From assembly GCA_937927565.1 (NCBI GenBank), contig CALBDV010000059.1, positions 1-9,073 of the forward strand: a DNA stretch of 9,073 nt, written 5' to 3'. The stretch is from an uncultured Holophagales bacterium (GTDB lineage: Bacteria; Acidobacteriota; Thermoanaerobaculia; UBA5066). The position numbers and the translations under genes were made by a program. This document shows, piece after piece, positions 8,379 through 9,073 of this stretch; position 1 is the stretch's first letter, and each line of letters begins with the position of its first letter. A model generated the notes under the pieces. That model did not search any database and was not told where the DNA came from. It saw only the letters and a list, made by a program, of their open reading frames with translations.

Positions 8379-9073
8379 GTGAGCAGCGAGGGGGGGACCG
8401 GGGCGCCGCAACTGGTCCGCGCGTGGGGCGTGGGGGACTGCGTCCTCTTCGTCGTCGGGTCGATGGTCGGAACGGGGATCTACCTCTCGGCCGGTAACGT
8501 CATCCGGAAGACCCCTTACCCGTCCTGGATCCTCCTCGTCTGGCTCGTCGGAGGTCTGCACGCTCTCGCCGCAGGCCTCACGTATGCAGAGCTGGGAGTC
8601 CGCAGGCCGGGCGCCGGCGGGCCCTACGACTACCTCCGCGAGACGTTCGGCGACCTCACCGCATGGCTCTTCACCTGGGCGTTCTCGTTCGTCGTCATGA
8701 CCGGCGCCGGAGCCGCTCTCTCCACCGGGCTCGCCGAGTACGTCGGGGCCTTCTTCCCGGCGCTCGGGACCCGCGTGCCCGCTTTCTCCCTCGGGCCGCT
8801 CGACGTCACGCGCGGGCAGCTCGTCGCCGTCGCCCTCTGCTTCGCCGCGACGGCCTGGAACATGCTCGGAATCCGCGAGGGAGGGACGCTCAACAACGTC
8901 CTGACGGTCCTGAAGATCGGCCTCCTCCTCGCGTTCGTCGGCGTGGGGCTCGCCGCCCCCGCCGCGAAGCTGCCGCCGGCCGAGGCCTTCGCGATGCCGT
9001 TCTCTCTCCCGATCCTCGCTTCGGCGGGGGCCGCGCTCGCGGGAGCCCTCTGGGCGTACGACGGCTGGGTCGG
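8379..9073 (+). CDS. APC-superfamily amino-acid permease, 3' end beyond the window
   Basis: The first 231 residues of an integral membrane transporter are present and the frame is open to the last base. Helix 1 contains GSMVGTGIY (27-35), the glycine-rich unwound segment that binds the amino group and carboxylate of the substrate in APC transporters. AELGVRRPGAGGPYDYLRETFG (split by helix 2 end, about 70-91) is the typical loop after helix 2. Further hydrophobic segments lie at about 92-124, 146-163, 171-192 and 208-231, so about six helices of the usual twelve are visible. The start is GTG at 8379: a TAG in the same frame at 8364-8366 rules out anything earlier, and a later start would remove helix 1. 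No Shine-Dalgarno sequence precedes it. It is transcribed away from the selenium fusion gene. The sequence resembles the LAT/exchanger-type branch; the substrate is not predictable. Confidence 0.9.
   Translation, partial: MSSEGGTGAPQLVRAWGVGDCVLFVVGSMVGTGIYLSAGNVIRKTPYPSWILLVWLVGGLHALAAGLTYAELGVRRPGAGGPYDYLRETFGDLTAWLFTWAFSFVVMTGAGAALSTGLAEYVGAFFPALGTRVPAFSLGPLDVTRGQLVAVALCFAATAWNMLGIREGGTLNNVLTVLKIGLLLAFVGVGLAAPAAKLPPAEAFAMPFSLPILASAGAALAGALWAYDGWV

Overview
The window is a GC-rich bacterial chromosome segment (by eye roughly two-thirds G+C, with strong G/C preference at third codon positions). That bias leaves long antisense and frame-shifted frames open, and these are not genes. The mix of two lipoproteins, a family 5 peptide-type binding protein, a BesA-like esterase with a TPR tail and a fused selenium enzyme would fit an Acidobacteriota-like or deltaproteobacterial/myxobacterial-like genome. 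The host cannot be fixed from this sequence. No mobile element, CRISPR array, rRNA or tRNA was seen, and no gene-free stretch exceeds about 200 bases.

Layout, left to right. A small ubiquitin-fold sulfur carrier ending in Gly-Gly (CysO/MoaD type, 100-378, +) lies behind a candidate sigma-70 promoter. Next is an exported alpha/beta-hydrolase esterase with a C-terminal TPR (504-1706, +). It converges on a block of five minus-strand genes. Read in transcription order, these are a selenocysteine-lyase-like desulfurase fused to selenide, water dikinase (8256 to 6043), a cysteine-containing lipoprotein of unknown role (5914 to 4964), a class I SAM methyltransferase (4954 to 4124), a one-pass membrane protein with an unassigned C-terminal domain (3926 to 3318), and a family 5 solute-binding lipoprotein (3249 to 1747). 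At the right edge a divergent amino-acid permease of the APC superfamily (8379 onward, +) runs out of the window.

The standout is the fusion protein. Its N-terminal half carries the PLP lysine and a catalytic-cysteine loop resembling that of selenocysteine lyase (SCLY) more than IscS. Its C-terminal half is a full-length SelD with the Cys-x-Cys-Lys active site intact. One polypeptide would therefore release selenium from selenocysteine (or mobilise it through a persulfide-like intermediate) and activate it to selenophosphate, which suggests direct hand-over of toxic, reactive selenide. No other selenium gene (selA, selB, selC, mnmH) is in the window, so whether the product is used for selenoproteins or selenouridine tRNA is open.

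The lipoprotein and methyltransferase genes are tightly coupled: the methyltransferase ribosome binding site overlaps the lipoprotein stop codon. A long, almost perfect hairpin lies inside the lipoprotein coding region. The remaining neighbours show no clear pathway link to one another.
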